Assembly (NCBI GenBank): GCA_947630185.1
Contig: CANRGT010000005.1
Location: 37,428-101,427 of the forward strand
Source of the DNA: an uncultured Clostridia bacterium
GTDB taxonomy: Bacteria > Bacillota > Clostridia > TANB77 > CAG-508
Direction: 5' to 3'
Length of the DNA stretch: 64,000 nucleotides
The notes beneath the pieces were generated by a model. That model was not told the origin of the DNA. It was given only the letters and a program-made list of their open reading frames with translations, and did no database searches. Positions 1 to 9,793 of this stretch are shown here, one piece after another (the first letter of the stretch is position 1; each line of letters starts with the position of its first letter). Position numbers and translations under genes: made by a program.

Positions 1-2
1 GA

Positions 3-401
3 TCAGTAAGTGAAATATTATTAAAAAATTTCTTAAGAGAATGTAAAAATATTTTAAATACTGCAAGAGTTAAAGTTGGATGCTTCAACACAGAATTTCA
101 TGGATTTACAGAGCTTAGAAGACCAGAAGATATTGACAATATGAGTTTTCCAATAGGAGGAGGAACAGACTTTAATGCAGCCGTCAAAGCTTTTTCAAGA
201 AAAGCTTCAAATAAGATAATATTTACAGATGGAGAAGCACCTATGCCAGAAGAAACAGTTAGAAATGTCATTTGGGTTGTATTTGGAAATAGAAAGATTA
301 ATCCTAAAGGTGGAAGAGTAATAAATATTACTGGTGAACAATTAGAAAAATTATATAAATTATTTATAAAAGATGATTTAGAAGATGATATAAGTAGATA
401 G
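3..401 (+). CDS. VWA-like domain protein (DUF2201-type), C-terminal part
   Basis: The gene starts before the window; reading from base 3, about 132 residues remain. The fragment begins with SVSEILL, the tail of a DxSGSVS-like metal-site motif. It continues with GGGTDFNAAVKAF and IIFTDGEAPMP, then the hydrophobic strand NVIWVVFG, which is the end of a von Willebrand A-like fold. Proteins of this DUF2201 group usually sit next to a MoxR-type AAA ATPase, but that region is outside the window. The gene ends at TAG and is followed by a terminator hairpin, so it is the last gene of its operon. The family call is from motif recall; the function is unknown. Confidence 0.7.
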   Translation, partial: SVSEILLKNFLRECKNILNTARVKVGCFNTEFHGFTELRRPEDIDNMSFPIGGGTDFNAAVKAFSRKASNKIIFTDGEAPMPEETVRNVIWVVFGNRKINPKGGRVINITGEQLEKLYKLFIKDDLEDDISR

Positions 402-433
402 GATTTTAAAAGTTGAAAAATACATATAAAAAG

Positions 434-468
434 TAGAATTCTTATTATAGAGGGAATTCTATTTTTTT
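434..468 (+). terminator. Rho-independent terminator after the VWA gene
   Basis: TAGAATTC (434-441) pairs with GAATTCTA (454-461) and is followed by a run of seven T. Confidence 0.8.
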
Positions 469-489
469 ATCTTAAAAATAAAAAAATTC

Positions 490-518
490 TTGACTAATGC
501 AAACAATTGTTTTATAAT
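490..518 (+). promoter_or_regulatory. dinD promoter with palindromic operator in the spacer
   Basis: The -35 is TTGACT (490-495) and the -10 is TATAAT (513-518), with a 17-base spacer. The spacer holds the perfect 12-base palindrome AAACAATTGTTT (501-512). This keeps the AAC-N4-GTT core of the Gram-positive LexA box GAAC-N4-GTTC. Given the downstream gene, it is a candidate SOS operator; this assignment is inference. Confidence 0.65.
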
Positions 519-561
519 AATATCGTATCAAAGATAAATATAAAAAAGGAGATGATATTAT

Positions 562-1392
562 ATGAAAGAAATGGATAAAAATAATAAATCCTTTGAAAAT
601 ATTAAACATATTGACGAAGATGGTGTTGAATTTTGGTATGCTAGAGAGCTTATGAAAGTTTTAGAATATAATAAATGGCAGAATTTTGAAAAAATAATTC
701 ATAAAGCAAAAATATCCTGTGAAAATAGTAATATTAATGTATTTGAACATTTTACTGACATCAGTAAGTTGTCAAAACGTGCTAATAATGCAGAAGTAAT
801 AATTAAAGATTATAAATTAACTCGTTATGCTTGTTATTTAATAGCACAAAATGGAGATAGTAGAAAAAAAGTTATAGCTTTAGCACAAACATATTTTGCA
901 GTTCAAACTAGAAAACAAGAAATTACTGAAAAAGAATACACTTCTTTAACAGAAGATGAAAAGAGATTTTTCCAAAGAAACTTAACAAAAAAAGGCAACT
1001 ATTCACTTAATCAAACAGCAAAAAAGGCAGGAGTTAAAAATTTTGATAAATTTCATAATTATGGATATAAAGGTTTATACAATGGAGAAACAGCTGATGA
1101 TATTGCAAAAAGAAAAGGATTAAGATATAGAGAAGATATTTTAGACAATATGGGAAGTGATGAACTTATTGCTAATTTATTTAGAATTTCTCAAAAAGAA
1201 CAAAAGTTAAAAAAAGATAACATACAAACAGAAAAAGAAGCCAATAAAACTCATTATAACATTGGAAGAAATATTAGAGAAGTAATAGCTAAAAACGGTG
1301 GAACTATGCCAGAAGATTTACCAACACCTGAAAAGAGTTTAAAGCAATTGGAAAAAGAGAATAATAAAAGTTTAACAAAAGTAAAAAATTAA
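562..1392 (+). CDS. dinD: DNA damage-inducible protein D homologue
   Basis: The 276-residue protein matches the usual DinD length (about 275 residues). Family features visible are the N-terminal stretch with VEFWYARELMKVLEY, the central TRYACYLIAQNGDSRKKVI and AQTYFAVQTRKQE, and a basic C-terminal half. In Escherichia coli DinD is an SOS-induced protein reported to interfere with RecA filaments. Here it is monocistronic, with an AAGGAG ribosome site, a strong promoter and a palindromic operator candidate just upstream, which fits DNA-damage control. DinD genes in Firmicutes are often accessory, and nothing on either side is functionally linked. No signal peptide or membrane segment is visible. 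Confidence 0.8.
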   Translation: MKEMDKNNKSFENIKHIDEDGVEFWYARELMKVLEYNKWQNFEKIIHKAKISCENSNINVFEHFTDISKLSKRANNAEVIIKDYKLTRYACYLIAQNGDSRKKVIALAQTYFAVQTRKQEITEKEYTSLTEDEKRFFQRNLTKKGNYSLNQTAKKAGVKNFDKFHNYGYKGLYNGETADDIAKRKGLRYREDILDNMGSDELIANLFRISQKEQKLKKDNIQTEKEANKTHYNIGRNIREVIAKNGGTMPEDLPTPEKSLKQLEKENNKSLTKVKN

Positions 1393-1500
1393 ACAAATAT
1401 ATCATGTTGACAAGCAATTTCTAATTAGATATAATACCCAAAGAAAAGGATATGTTTATACAAAATTATAAACATACAAATTATGAAAGGGGAAAATAAA

Positions 1501-2109
1501 ATGAACAAAACAACAAAAATTATTATTGCAGTAGTTGTAGTTGTTGCAGTTATTGCAGTCGTAGCAGTAGTTTTGACAATGGGAGGAAAATCTACAAATG
1601 GACAAACAAACTTACCAGAAGTAAATAGCGTAGAGGATCTAACAAATTTAGTTAGCAAAGTATATGAAGGTGTAACAGTAGAAATATACAACGTAGAAAC
1701 TAGAGATATTGATTTAACTGATTCTACAATAGTAAAATCATACACAGGTCTTGAAAATGGAGAAAACCTTGAATATGCAGTTGTATCAGAGCCAATGATT
1801 AATGCTCAAGCCTACTCACTTATAATGGCAAAAGTAAAAGACGGTGTAAATGCAAACGAAGTTGCAAAAGAAATGTCAGAAAAAATAGATACAAGAAAAT
1901 GGATTTGTGTAACAGCAAAACAATTATATGCAACAAGTAGTGGTAACATTGTATTTTTAGTAATGACAGATAAAGAAAAAGCAACAGGAGTTTATGAAAG
2001 CTTTAAAACTTTAGCAGGAACAATTGGAGAAGAATATGAAAGGACTACAGAAGATGATGAGCTACCACCTGACACAGATACAGGAATAGCATTTCCAGTT
2101 CCACAATAA
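1501..2109 (+). CDS. Membrane-anchored DUF4358-like protein
   Basis: The 202-residue protein has a single N-terminal membrane anchor (roughly residues 5-30, very rich in Val, Ala and Ile) and an extracytoplasmic domain. ATG 1501 was chosen over an in-frame ATG at 1483 because AAAGGGG lies eight bases before it. The stretches VVSEPMINAQAYSLIMAKVKD and RKWICV resemble the DUF4358 family common in Clostridia; its function is unknown. The end is acidic and Pro-rich (EDDELPPDTD). It lies just upstream of the MBOAT/DHHW pair, a common association, so a role in surface polymer modification is possible. A hairpin after the stop suggests partial termination before the MBOAT gene. Confidence 0.6.
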   Translation: MNKTTKIIIAVVVVVAVIAVVAVVLTMGGKSTNGQTNLPEVNSVEDLTNLVSKVYEGVTVEIYNVETRDIDLTDSTIVKSYTGLENGENLEYAVVSEPMINAQAYSLIMAKVKDGVNANEVAKEMSEKIDTRKWICVTAKQLYATSSGNIVFLVMTDKEKATGVYESFKTLAGTIGEEYERTTEDDELPPDTDTGIAFPVPQ

Positions 2110-2127
2110 AAAATATTAAACAATTTT

Positions 2128-2169
2128 ATCGCTGGCAAAAAAATAGAGAAAATCTATTTTGTCAGCGAT
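2128..2169 (+). terminator. Hairpin after the DUF4358-like gene
   Basis: ATCGCTG-GCAAAA pairs with TTTTGTCAGCGAT around a loop. The T tract that follows is weak, so it may attenuate rather than terminate. Confidence 0.6.
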
Positions 2170-2257
2170 TTATTTAAATTATATAAATAAAAACTTTAAA
2201 TTTAAGAAAGGGGAATATGATATTTAAGAAACTTAAATATTATATATAAGCAAAAAA

Positions 2258-3649
2258 ATGGTATTTTCAAGTATTACATTCTTATTTTATTTTTTACCAA
2301 TAGTGCTTGGGGTTTATTATATAGTACCAAAAAAATGTAAAAACATAGTGCTTTTAATAGCATCATTTGCTTTTTATTTTTTTGGCGAACCAACTTATGT
2401 TTTACTAATGGCATTTTCAATTATAATTACATACATATTTGGACTTTTAATTGATAAATATCAAAAAACAGAAAAGGCTAAAATATTCTTAGCACTAGCC
2501 TGCATAATCAGTATAGGACTATTAGTTTATTTTAAATATGCAAACTTTATAATAGAAAATATCAATCTATGGCTAAAACATAAAGTGGATTTTATAAATG
2601 TAGTATTGCCAATAGGAATATCCTTCTATACTTTTCAAATGTTAAGCTATCTAGTAGATGTTTATAAAGGAAATGCAAAAGTACAAAAAAATATTTTAAA
2701 GCTAGCTATGTATGTATCTCTATTCCCACAGCTAATTGCAGGTCCAATTGTTAGATATACTACCATACAAGACCAAATAGAGAATAGAACTCACACCATG
2801 GAAAAGTTTGCTCTAGGTGTTAGAAGATTTATCATAGGTTTAAGCAAAAAAGTTTTAATTGCAAATGTATTAGGAGAGCTTGTAACTACCTTTTTAGCAA
2901 GTAACGAAATGAGCGTGCTATATTATTGGCTATATGCTATTTCAGCGATGCTTCAAATTTACTTTGACTTTTCAGGCTATTCAGACATGGCAATAGGACT
3001 TGGTAAAATGTTTGGCTTTGAATTTTTAGAAAACTTTAATTATCCATATATTGCAAAAAGCATTACAGACTTTTGGAGAAGATGGCATATATCTTTAAGC
3101 AGTTGGTTTAGAGACTATGTGTATATTCCACTTGGAGGAAATAGAACAACAAAAATAAAATGGCTAAGAAACATAATGATAGTATGGCTACTTACAGGTT
3201 TATGGCATGGAGCAGCATGGAACTTTATTATATGGGGATTATACTTTGGCATTTTATTAATTATAGAAAAGCTATTCTTAGGAAAATATTTAGAAAAGCT
3301 TCCAAAAATATTTTCACATTTATATGTACTAATTTTAGTAATGATTAGCTTCATAATATTTAATGGAGAAAGTACATCTATGATTTTGCAAAATATAGGA
3401 GGGCTAGTAGGCATAGGAAAAGTGCCACTTATCTTACCTGAAAGTATGTATTATTTAAAAAGCTACTTTATAGTTATAGTAATTGGAATGATTGGGGCAA
3501 CACCAATTCTTAAAAATATTGCTACATCTAAAAAAGTAGAAAAGATAGCAAATGTATTAGAGCCAATATTTTTGGTATGTTTACTTGTAATATGCACTTC
3601 ATATATTGTTGATGGGTCGTTTAATCCATTTCTATATTTTAGATTTTAA
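2258..3649 (+). CDS. MBOAT-family membrane O-acyltransferase (AlgI/PatA-like)
   Basis: A 463-residue polytopic membrane protein of the membrane-bound O-acyltransferase family, at the usual length for AlgI-like members. Hallmarks are the N-terminal FSSITFLFYFLPIV, the central YFDFSGYSDMAIGLGKMFGF, the FWRRWHISLSSWFRDYVYIPLGG signature, and the catalytic histidine in LWHGAAWN. Such enzymes pass an acyl group across the membrane to a secreted polymer. The next gene encodes a DHHW/AlgJ-like protein, the typical extracytoplasmic partner that completes the acetylation, so the pair probably O-acetylates a wall polysaccharide or teichoic acid. The substrate cannot be read from the sequence. A 163-base palindromic repeat separates it from its partner. 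Confidence 0.88.
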   Translation: MVFSSITFLFYFLPIVLGVYYIVPKKCKNIVLLIASFAFYFFGEPTYVLLMAFSIIITYIFGLLIDKYQKTEKAKIFLALACIISIGLLVYFKYANFIIENINLWLKHKVDFINVVLPIGISFYTFQMLSYLVDVYKGNAKVQKNILKLAMYVSLFPQLIAGPIVRYTTIQDQIENRTHTMEKFALGVRRFIIGLSKKVLIANVLGELVTTFLASNEMSVLYYWLYAISAMLQIYFDFSGYSDMAIGLGKMFGFEFLENFNYPYIAKSITDFWRRWHISLSSWFRDYVYIPLGGNRTTKIKWLRNIMIVWLLTGLWHGAAWNFIIWGLYFGILLIIEKLFLGKYLEKLPKIFSHLYVLILVMISFIIFNGESTSMILQNIGGLVGIGKVPLILPESMYYLKSYFIVIVIGMIGATPILKNIATSKKVEKIANVLEPIFLVCLLVICTSYIVDGSFNPFLYFRF

Positions 3650-3665
3650 CATTTAAATTATTAAA

Positions 3666-3828
3666 TTAACAATATAGTAATTGGAATAGCACCGCGTAGC
3701 GTTCAAACGGAACGAAGTGAAGTGCGCTTGGAGCAACCAACATCTTAGTAATAAATTGTAGAGTATCTACAATTTATTACATAAGGTGGTTGCGTGGGCA
3801 AGGTGCATGGAAATTACTATATTGTTAA
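3666..3828. repeat. Structured palindromic repeat, copy 1 of 3
   Basis: A 163-base element bounded by perfect 17-base inverted ends, TTAACAATATAGTAATT and AATTACTATATTGTTAA. Inside are a GC-richer arm (CGCGTAGCGTTCAAACG...) and a second hairpin around ATAAATTGTAGAGTATCTACAATTTAT. The interior is related to copies 2 (reverse orientation) and 3. It separates the MBOAT and DHHW genes. Confidence 0.8.
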
Positions 3829-3852
3829 TTTTAAAGAAAGGTAAAAAAATAA

Positions 3853-4965
3853 ATGAAAAATAAAATAATAGCAATCGGCTTCATACTAATATTATTTGTA
3901 TGCTTTGCTTTAAATATTATAAAGAAAGATGAAGAGATATCAACATCAGAAAGAAGAAAATTAGCAAAGTTTCCGACCATAACATTAGAAAATGTAGTAA
4001 AAGGTAAAACTTCAGAAGAATTTGATAAATACACAGTAGACCAATTTGTTTTAAGAGATTCTTTTAGAAGCATAAAATCTTTTTGGTCAAATTATGTATT
4101 TAGAAAAAAAGATAATAATGGGCTATTTTTAAAGGATGATAGAATTTATAAAATAGAATATCCATTAAACAAAGAATATGTTAAAAAGTCAGCCGAGAAA
4201 ATAAAAAATGTTTATGAAAAGTATTTAAATGGAAATATGAACATATATTATTCAATTATTCCAGATAAAAATTATTATTTAGAATCAGATTATTTAAAAA
4301 TAGATGTAAAAGATATGCAAAAAGTATTGGAAGAAACATTAAATCAAGGTACATTACAAAAAGCTGAATTACCCGAAATGGAATATATTGATATTACAAA
4401 TGCTTTAAGTCTTGAGGATTATTATAAAACAGACTTACACTGGAAACAGGAAAATATTAAAAAGGTAGTAAGCACGCTAGAAAGCGAAATGAATTTAAAA
4501 GATACTTCAAGCATTAACTATGAAACACAAGAATTAGGAGATTTTTATGGTACATATTATGGGCAATTAGGAATGAATGTACCACCTGACAAAATAACTA
4601 TTTTAAGTAATAATGTAATAGAAAATGCTACTTGTTACAACTATGAAACAAACAAAACAGAAAATATATATGATATGAAAAAATGGCAAACATCTTCAGA
4701 TAAGTATGATGTGTATCTATCTGGTGCAGTGCCACTTATTACAATAGAAAATAAGTCTAATCAAAATGGAAAAGAACTTTTATTATTTAGAGATTCTTTT
4801 GGAAGCAGTATAGCACCATTACTACTTGAAAATTATCAAAAAATTACTTTAATTGATTTAAGATATGTTTCAAGTACAATACTAAGTAACTATATTGATT
4901 TTGAAAATCAAGATGTACTATTTTTGTACAGCACCTTGGTTTTGAATCAAAATGTATTAAGATAG
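3853..4965 (+). CDS. DHHW-family / AlgJ-AlgX-like cell-surface acyl-transfer protein
   Basis: A 370-residue protein with one N-terminal signal-anchor (residues 4-21) and an extracytoplasmic domain. The DxHW-type catalytic motif is seen as TDLHWKQENI, and a GDSL/SGNH-type serine lies in LLLFRDSFGSSIAP. These are features of the DHHW family related to AlgJ/AlgX/PatB, which accept an acetyl group from the MBOAT partner and place it on a polymer outside the membrane. The MBOAT gene is immediately upstream. Spacing RERRKLA-FP near the N-terminus is also typical (SERRKLAKFPTI). The polymer is unknown. Confidence 0.82.
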   Translation: MKNKIIAIGFILILFVCFALNIIKKDEEISTSERRKLAKFPTITLENVVKGKTSEEFDKYTVDQFVLRDSFRSIKSFWSNYVFRKKDNNGLFLKDDRIYKIEYPLNKEYVKKSAEKIKNVYEKYLNGNMNIYYSIIPDKNYYLESDYLKIDVKDMQKVLEETLNQGTLQKAELPEMEYIDITNALSLEDYYKTDLHWKQENIKKVVSTLESEMNLKDTSSINYETQELGDFYGTYYGQLGMNVPPDKITILSNNVIENATCYNYETNKTENIYDMKKWQTSSDKYDVYLSGAVPLITIENKSNQNGKELLLFRDSFGSSIAPLLLENYQKITLIDLRYVSSTILSNYIDFENQDVLFLYSTLVLNQNVLR

Positions 4966-5107
4966 CAGTCAAGTTATAGTGCTAATTTAAAAGTACCAAT
5001 ATAAAAATAATAATATAAAAGAGCTAATTTAAAAACTTGCAAACTATACTTATACATGATAATATTATAACGAATAAAATATATTTAACATGAAAAAGGA
5101 GTATAGA

Positions 5108-7918
5108 GTGAAGAAAGTTAGTATTATTGTGCCGGTATATAATGTTGAAAAGTATTTAGAAAGATGCTTAGAAACCCTAGTTAATCAAACATTAAAAGAC
5201 ATAGAAATTATCATTGTAAATGATGGTAGTAAAGACGGCTCTAAAGGAATAATAGATAAATATGTTGAAAAGTACCCTGATATGATAAAAGCTTTTCATA
5301 CAGAAAATGGTGGGGCTTCAAAAGCAAGAAATTATGCCTTAAAATATGTAACTGGTGAATACCTAGGCTTTGTAGATAGTGATGATTATATAGCAAAAGA
5401 TATGTATGAAAAACTTTATAATAAAGCAATTAAAGAAAATGCTGATATTGTGTGTTGTAATTATTATAGAATAAAAGAAGATAAGCAAAAATTTAATACA
5501 AAAAAGTTTGGAAATCGTAAAATTAACAAAGATGATGTATTTAACAAAAGTATATATGAAGCTAATTTGTTATTTGATGAAGTTCCATATATTTGGAACA
5601 AAATATTTAAAACCGATATTATTAAAAATAATAACTTTGAATTTGATAATAATTTAAGAATATATGAAGACTTATTATTTACTTATAAAGCATTTTCAAA
5701 GGCCAATAAAATATCTAGAATTGATGAAGCTACATATTATTATATAGTTTCTAGAGCAGGCTCTTTGACAAAATACTTAACTGAAAAAAGATTCGATATA
5801 TTTAGTGTTACAGAAAAATTAAATGATTATTATAAAGAAATTGGCAAATATGATGAGCTTAAAGATGTTTTACTATATGTAATATTAAAACATATATATG
5901 TTATATTAGAAAAAAATACTCTTTTAAAAGAAAAAAAATTAAAACTTAAATATATAAATAAAGTATTTGAATTTTTAAATGAAAAATTCCCTAATTGGAA
6001 AGAAAATATGTATTTTGATTTACAGGAGAAAGATCCTAAAAAATACACATCAAAATCTTATTGGAAAACATGTACTATAATAGGAATTAATATTGTTACA
6101 GCAGTAGAATCTTTAAAAATAAAAATAAAAAAATTATTTGAGATTTTATTTTTTAGAAGACCAGGTGCTGTATATGCTAAACAATGTAAAAGAAAAATTG
6201 ATGAAAAAAGTATTTTCATATTTTCTCAGCAGGGAAATAACCTAAATGGAAATATGTTTTATATAGCGAAAGAACTTGCTACAAATGAATTATACAAAGA
6301 TTTTAGAATTAATATAGGATATAGTGACGAAAGCAAAGAAAAATTTAAAAATTTATTAGAGAGCTATAAAATTTTAAATAGGGTAGAACTTATAAAAAAT
6401 AAAACAGCTAAATTTGCGAAAATCCTAGCAAAATCTAAATACTTATTTACAGATACCAGTATGCCAATATATTTTATAAAAAGAAAAGAACAAGTATATT
6501 TAAACACATGGCATGGAACACCTTTAAAAACATTAGGAAAGAGTACAGAAAGTGACTTTTTTGATATAGCAAATGTTCAAAAGAATTTTGTTATAGCAGA
6601 TTATTTACTATATCCAAGTGAATACATGATGGACATTATGATTAGAGACTATATGGTAGATAAAATAGCAAATAACAAAGTAATGTTATGTGGATATCCT
6701 AGAAATGAAGTATTTTTAAGGGATAATGTTAAAGATATAAAAGAGCAAAACGGAATTGATTCTGACAAAACAATAATAGCTTATATGCCTACATGGAGGG
6801 GTTCTGTTCGTAATGTAGATATGGAAAGGCAATTAAAAATTGCAGAAAATCATATTAGAGATATAAGTGAAAGACTAAATGAAAACCAAGTGTTATATAT
6901 CAATATGCATCCATTTATAGGGAATAAAATTGATATAGAAAAATATGATAATGTTAAAACATTTCCAAAGAACTTTGAAACATATGATTTTCTAAGTATA
7001 TGCGATATATTAATAACTGATTATTCAAGTGTATTTTTTGATTTTGCTACAACTAATAAAAAGATAATTTTATTTGCATATGATAAAAAAGAGTATTTTG
7101 AAAATAGAGGTGTATATTTACCTTTTGATGAATTACCTTTCCCAAAAGTAGAAACAGTAGAAGATTTAATTAAAGAAATAAATTCTCCAATACAATATGA
7201 AACAGAAGATTTCTTAAATAAATTTTGCCAATATGAAAGAAAAGATATGTCAAAACTAATTTGCGAAAAAGTAGTTTTAAACAAACAAAATGAAATAAAA
7301 ATAATAGATATGCCTAAATCAGAAAAAGAAAATGTACTTCTACACATTGGCGATTTTAAGCCAAATAATACTACAAAAGATTTTATTGAAACTGTAAATA
7401 ATACGGAAGAAACAAATTATAACTATTATATATCATATGTTACTAAAAGTTTAAGAACTAACAAGGATCTATTCAAAAAAGTAATTAATAAGGTAAATTT
7501 TTATGGGCAATTGGGAAGAAATTCAAACTTAAAGAAGATAGATGCTGTACTAATTAGACTACTTAAAAACAATAAATGGCTATATAATATATTCAAAAAT
7601 AGATACAAAAAAATGCACCAATTGGAGTTAAAAAGAATATTTGGTGACATTGAATTTAAAACAGCAATCTTTTATGGCGATATAGATTATAAAGAAATAT
7701 ATCAATTATTAGATATGAATTGCAAAAGAATATTATACGTGAAAGAAACAGAAAATTTTAATACTAGCATAAATAAAAAAGTTTACAATGGATTAGATTA
7801 TATATTAACAACAAATCAAGAAACTTATGATAAAATAAAGCAGTATTGCGGACAAGACTCAAATATAAAATTAATTAATCCAATTAGTAATTTAAATGAT
7901 TTTTATGAATTAATATAA
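5108..7918 (+). CDS. Fused GT2 glycosyltransferase and CDP-glycerol glycerophosphotransferase (TagF-like)
   Basis: A 936-residue cytoplasmic fusion. GTG 5108 is preferred to ATG 5090 because AAGGAG (5096-5101) precedes it and the protein then starts directly with KKVSIIVPVYN. Residues about 1-230 are a family 2 glycosyltransferase (IIVPVYNVEKYLERCLETL, NDGSKDGS, and the metal-binding DSDDY). Residues about 370-730 are a TagF-like domain with LNTWHGTPLKTLGK, YMPTWRGS and TDYSSVFFDFA, which transfers glycerol phosphate from CDP-glycerol onto a growing chain. The last 200 residues match nothing I recognise. The combination is known from teichoic-acid and capsule clusters, so this gene probably builds a glycerol-phosphate-containing surface polymer that the upstream MBOAT/DHHW pair could modify. 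Confidence 0.85.
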   Translation: MKKVSIIVPVYNVEKYLERCLETLVNQTLKDIEIIIVNDGSKDGSKGIIDKYVEKYPDMIKAFHTENGGASKARNYALKYVTGEYLGFVDSDDYIAKDMYEKLYNKAIKENADIVCCNYYRIKEDKQKFNTKKFGNRKINKDDVFNKSIYEANLLFDEVPYIWNKIFKTDIIKNNNFEFDNNLRIYEDLLFTYKAFSKANKISRIDEATYYYIVSRAGSLTKYLTEKRFDIFSVTEKLNDYYKEIGKYDELKDVLLYVILKHIYVILEKNTLLKEKKLKLKYINKVFEFLNEKFPNWKENMYFDLQEKDPKKYTSKSYWKTCTIIGINIVTAVESLKIKIKKLFEILFFRRPGAVYAKQCKRKIDEKSIFIFSQQGNNLNGNMFYIAKELATNELYKDFRINIGYSDESKEKFKNLLESYKILNRVELIKNKTAKFAKILAKSKYLFTDTSMPIYFIKRKEQVYLNTWHGTPLKTLGKSTESDFFDIANVQKNFVIADYLLYPSEYMMDIMIRDYMVDKIANNKVMLCGYPRNEVFLRDNVKDIKEQNGIDSDKTIIAYMPTWRGSVRNVDMERQLKIAENHIRDISERLNENQVLYINMHPFIGNKIDIEKYDNVKTFPKNFETYDFLSICDILITDYSSVFFDFATTNKKIILFAYDKKEYFENRGVYLPFDELPFPKVETVEDLIKEINSPIQYETEDFLNKFCQYERKDMSKLICEKVVLNKQNEIKIIDMPKSEKENVLLHIGDFKPNNTTKDFIETVNNTEETNYNYYISYVTKSLRTNKDLFKKVINKVNFYGQLGRNSNLKKIDAVLIRLLKNNKWLYNIFKNRYKKMHQLELKRIFGDIEFKTAIFYGDIDYKEIYQLLDMNCKRILYVKETENFNTSINKKVYNGLDYILTTNQETYDKIKQYCGQDSNIKLINPISNLNDFYELI

Positions 7919-8018
7919 TTACAAAATTAATAATTATAAAAAAATCAATTTAATAATCATAAAACATTAGATACAATTATTTTATTTTTAATTTTATAAA
8001 ATGAGGAGAAATGTAAAG

Positions 8019-9788
8019 ATGAAAAATATAGTAGAATTTTTAAAAAAAATACGTATTTGGATTATCTTTTTTATAATATTAGTTATTTTAAGTATTGGAT
8101 TTATTGCATTACCATTTGTAATTAATTATAACAATATTAAAATATTAGATGAAAAACTATCTTTAATAGAGCAAAAATATTTTGACACGAAAGAAGTAAA
8201 AAGTGTAAAAGATGATGAAGAAAATATTATTTTTATATCTGTTGGAAATAGTGAAAGAAAGGCCATAGTAGAGGGAGTATATGGTGGAGATTTTGAAAGT
8301 GTATATAATGAAACCAAAGATAAGATAAAAGAAGAAATCAGAAAAAATAACTATGCTATTGAAAATGTTAAAATTGATTTAGCAAAAACAATTAAACAGA
8401 TTCCAATGAAACAATTTGAAAGTTTAATAAAAGCAACTGCTGGAGATTATTTATATAAAAATGACATAATACTTGATTATGAGAATAGAGAAGACATAAT
8501 GTTAATAGAAGGGGAGCTAAATGCGAATCGCATTATAGATTATAGTAAAAATAAATTAGATTTAGATAAATTAAATGAATACCTATCATCATCTGGAAAA
8601 AAAGAAGTAGGCTATCTTCCTGAAAATGTAAAAGTAATTACTCATTATAGTTATTTTTGTGATGATAAAAATGAAGTATATGAATTATATAATGATAACC
8701 TAAATGTAGGAAGAAGAAAACTAGAAGAAATAAAAATAGAAGATATAGAAGAAATATTAACTAATTCTTGCAACTATTTAGTTAATATGATACAAGATGA
8801 TGGAAAGTTTATTTATGGATATTCAGCAATTTTAAATGAGAAACTTGAAAGTTATAATATAGTAAGGCATGCAGGAGCAATTTGGGCTTTATCAGCTAAA
8901 TGTGAAGTGTCGGAAGAAAATAAACAAAAAATAGAATCAACGATTGATTATTTAATTAGTAATTCAAATGATTATGATTATGAAAAAAAATTCATTATAA
9001 CTAGTAAACAAAGAAAGTCTAATTTGGGCGCAAATGGACTAGCCTTAGTAGCAATATGCGAATATATAGATAGATTTGATGATTCTAAATATCTTGATAT
9101 TGCTAAAAAAATAGGAAATGGCATTATTGCAATGCAAGAAGATAATGGAAAACTTATTCATGAAATTAACATAGATGATTTAACTACTACTAGAGAATAT
9201 GTCACAGAATATTATGATAATGAAGCAACACTAGCCTTGTGTAAATTATATGGAATAACAAAAGATGATAAATATTTGAAGTCAGCAGAAAAATCCTTAC
9301 AGTATTTTATAAAAAATGATTATGCTAACCGTGGAAGTCATTGGTTTTCTTATGCCTTAAATGAGGTTACAAAGTATGTAGATAGAGAAGAATATTACAC
9401 AGCAGGCTTACAAAATATAGAAGTCAAATTACAAAATATATCAAGTAAAAGGATTACATCACATACTGATTTTGAAATGTTATTACAAGGTTTTGAACTT
9501 TATGATAGAATATTAGAGAAAAAGTTAAAAATAGATGAACTAAATAAATTTCCTGCTAAACAATTTTTAACTGTTATACAGGATAGAGCTAATTTCCAAC
9601 TTAATTCTTATTTATATCCAGAAGTAGCAATGTATTTAGAAAAACCTGGAAAATATCAAAAAACTTTTTATATAAGAACTGATAATTTTAGAATTAGAAT
9701 AGATGATATACAACATTCTATGTTTGGATATATGAGATATAAAGAAAATAAAGATAAAATTGAAAATTACTTAGCAAAAATAGATTAA
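8019..9788 (+). CDS. Membrane-anchored protein with an alpha/alpha-toroid-like domain
   Basis: A 589-residue protein with one N-terminal membrane segment (about residues 10-35), a mixed domain to residue 240, and a helical C-terminal half. ATG 8019 follows GAGGAG by ten bases; an in-frame ATG at 8001 lacks spacing. The helical half has repeats of the type NGLALVAICEYI, YDNEATLALCKLYGITKDDKYLKSAEK and NRGSHWFSYALNEV. These resemble the six-hairpin barrels of glycoside hydrolase, lyase or epimerase families that act on glycans. I cannot name the family or active site. It follows the GT2-TagF gene and precedes a terminator, so a role in the same surface polymer is likely. Confidence 0.6.
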   Translation: MKNIVEFLKKIRIWIIFFIILVILSIGFIALPFVINYNNIKILDEKLSLIEQKYFDTKEVKSVKDDEENIIFISVGNSERKAIVEGVYGGDFESVYNETKDKIKEEIRKNNYAIENVKIDLAKTIKQIPMKQFESLIKATAGDYLYKNDIILDYENREDIMLIEGELNANRIIDYSKNKLDLDKLNEYLSSSGKKEVGYLPENVKVITHYSYFCDDKNEVYELYNDNLNVGRRKLEEIKIEDIEEILTNSCNYLVNMIQDDGKFIYGYSAILNEKLESYNIVRHAGAIWALSAKCEVSEENKQKIESTIDYLISNSNDYDYEKKFIITSKQRKSNLGANGLALVAICEYIDRFDDSKYLDIAKKIGNGIIAMQEDNGKLIHEINIDDLTTTREYVTEYYDNEATLALCKLYGITKDDKYLKSAEKSLQYFIKNDYANRGSHWFSYALNEVTKYVDREEYYTAGLQNIEVKLQNISSKRITSHTDFEMLLQGFELYDRILEKKLKIDELNKFPAKQFLTVIQDRANFQLNSYLYPEVAMYLEKPGKYQKTFYIRTDNFRIRIDDIQHSMFGYMRYKENKDKIENYLAKID

Positions 9789-9793
9789 GAAAT

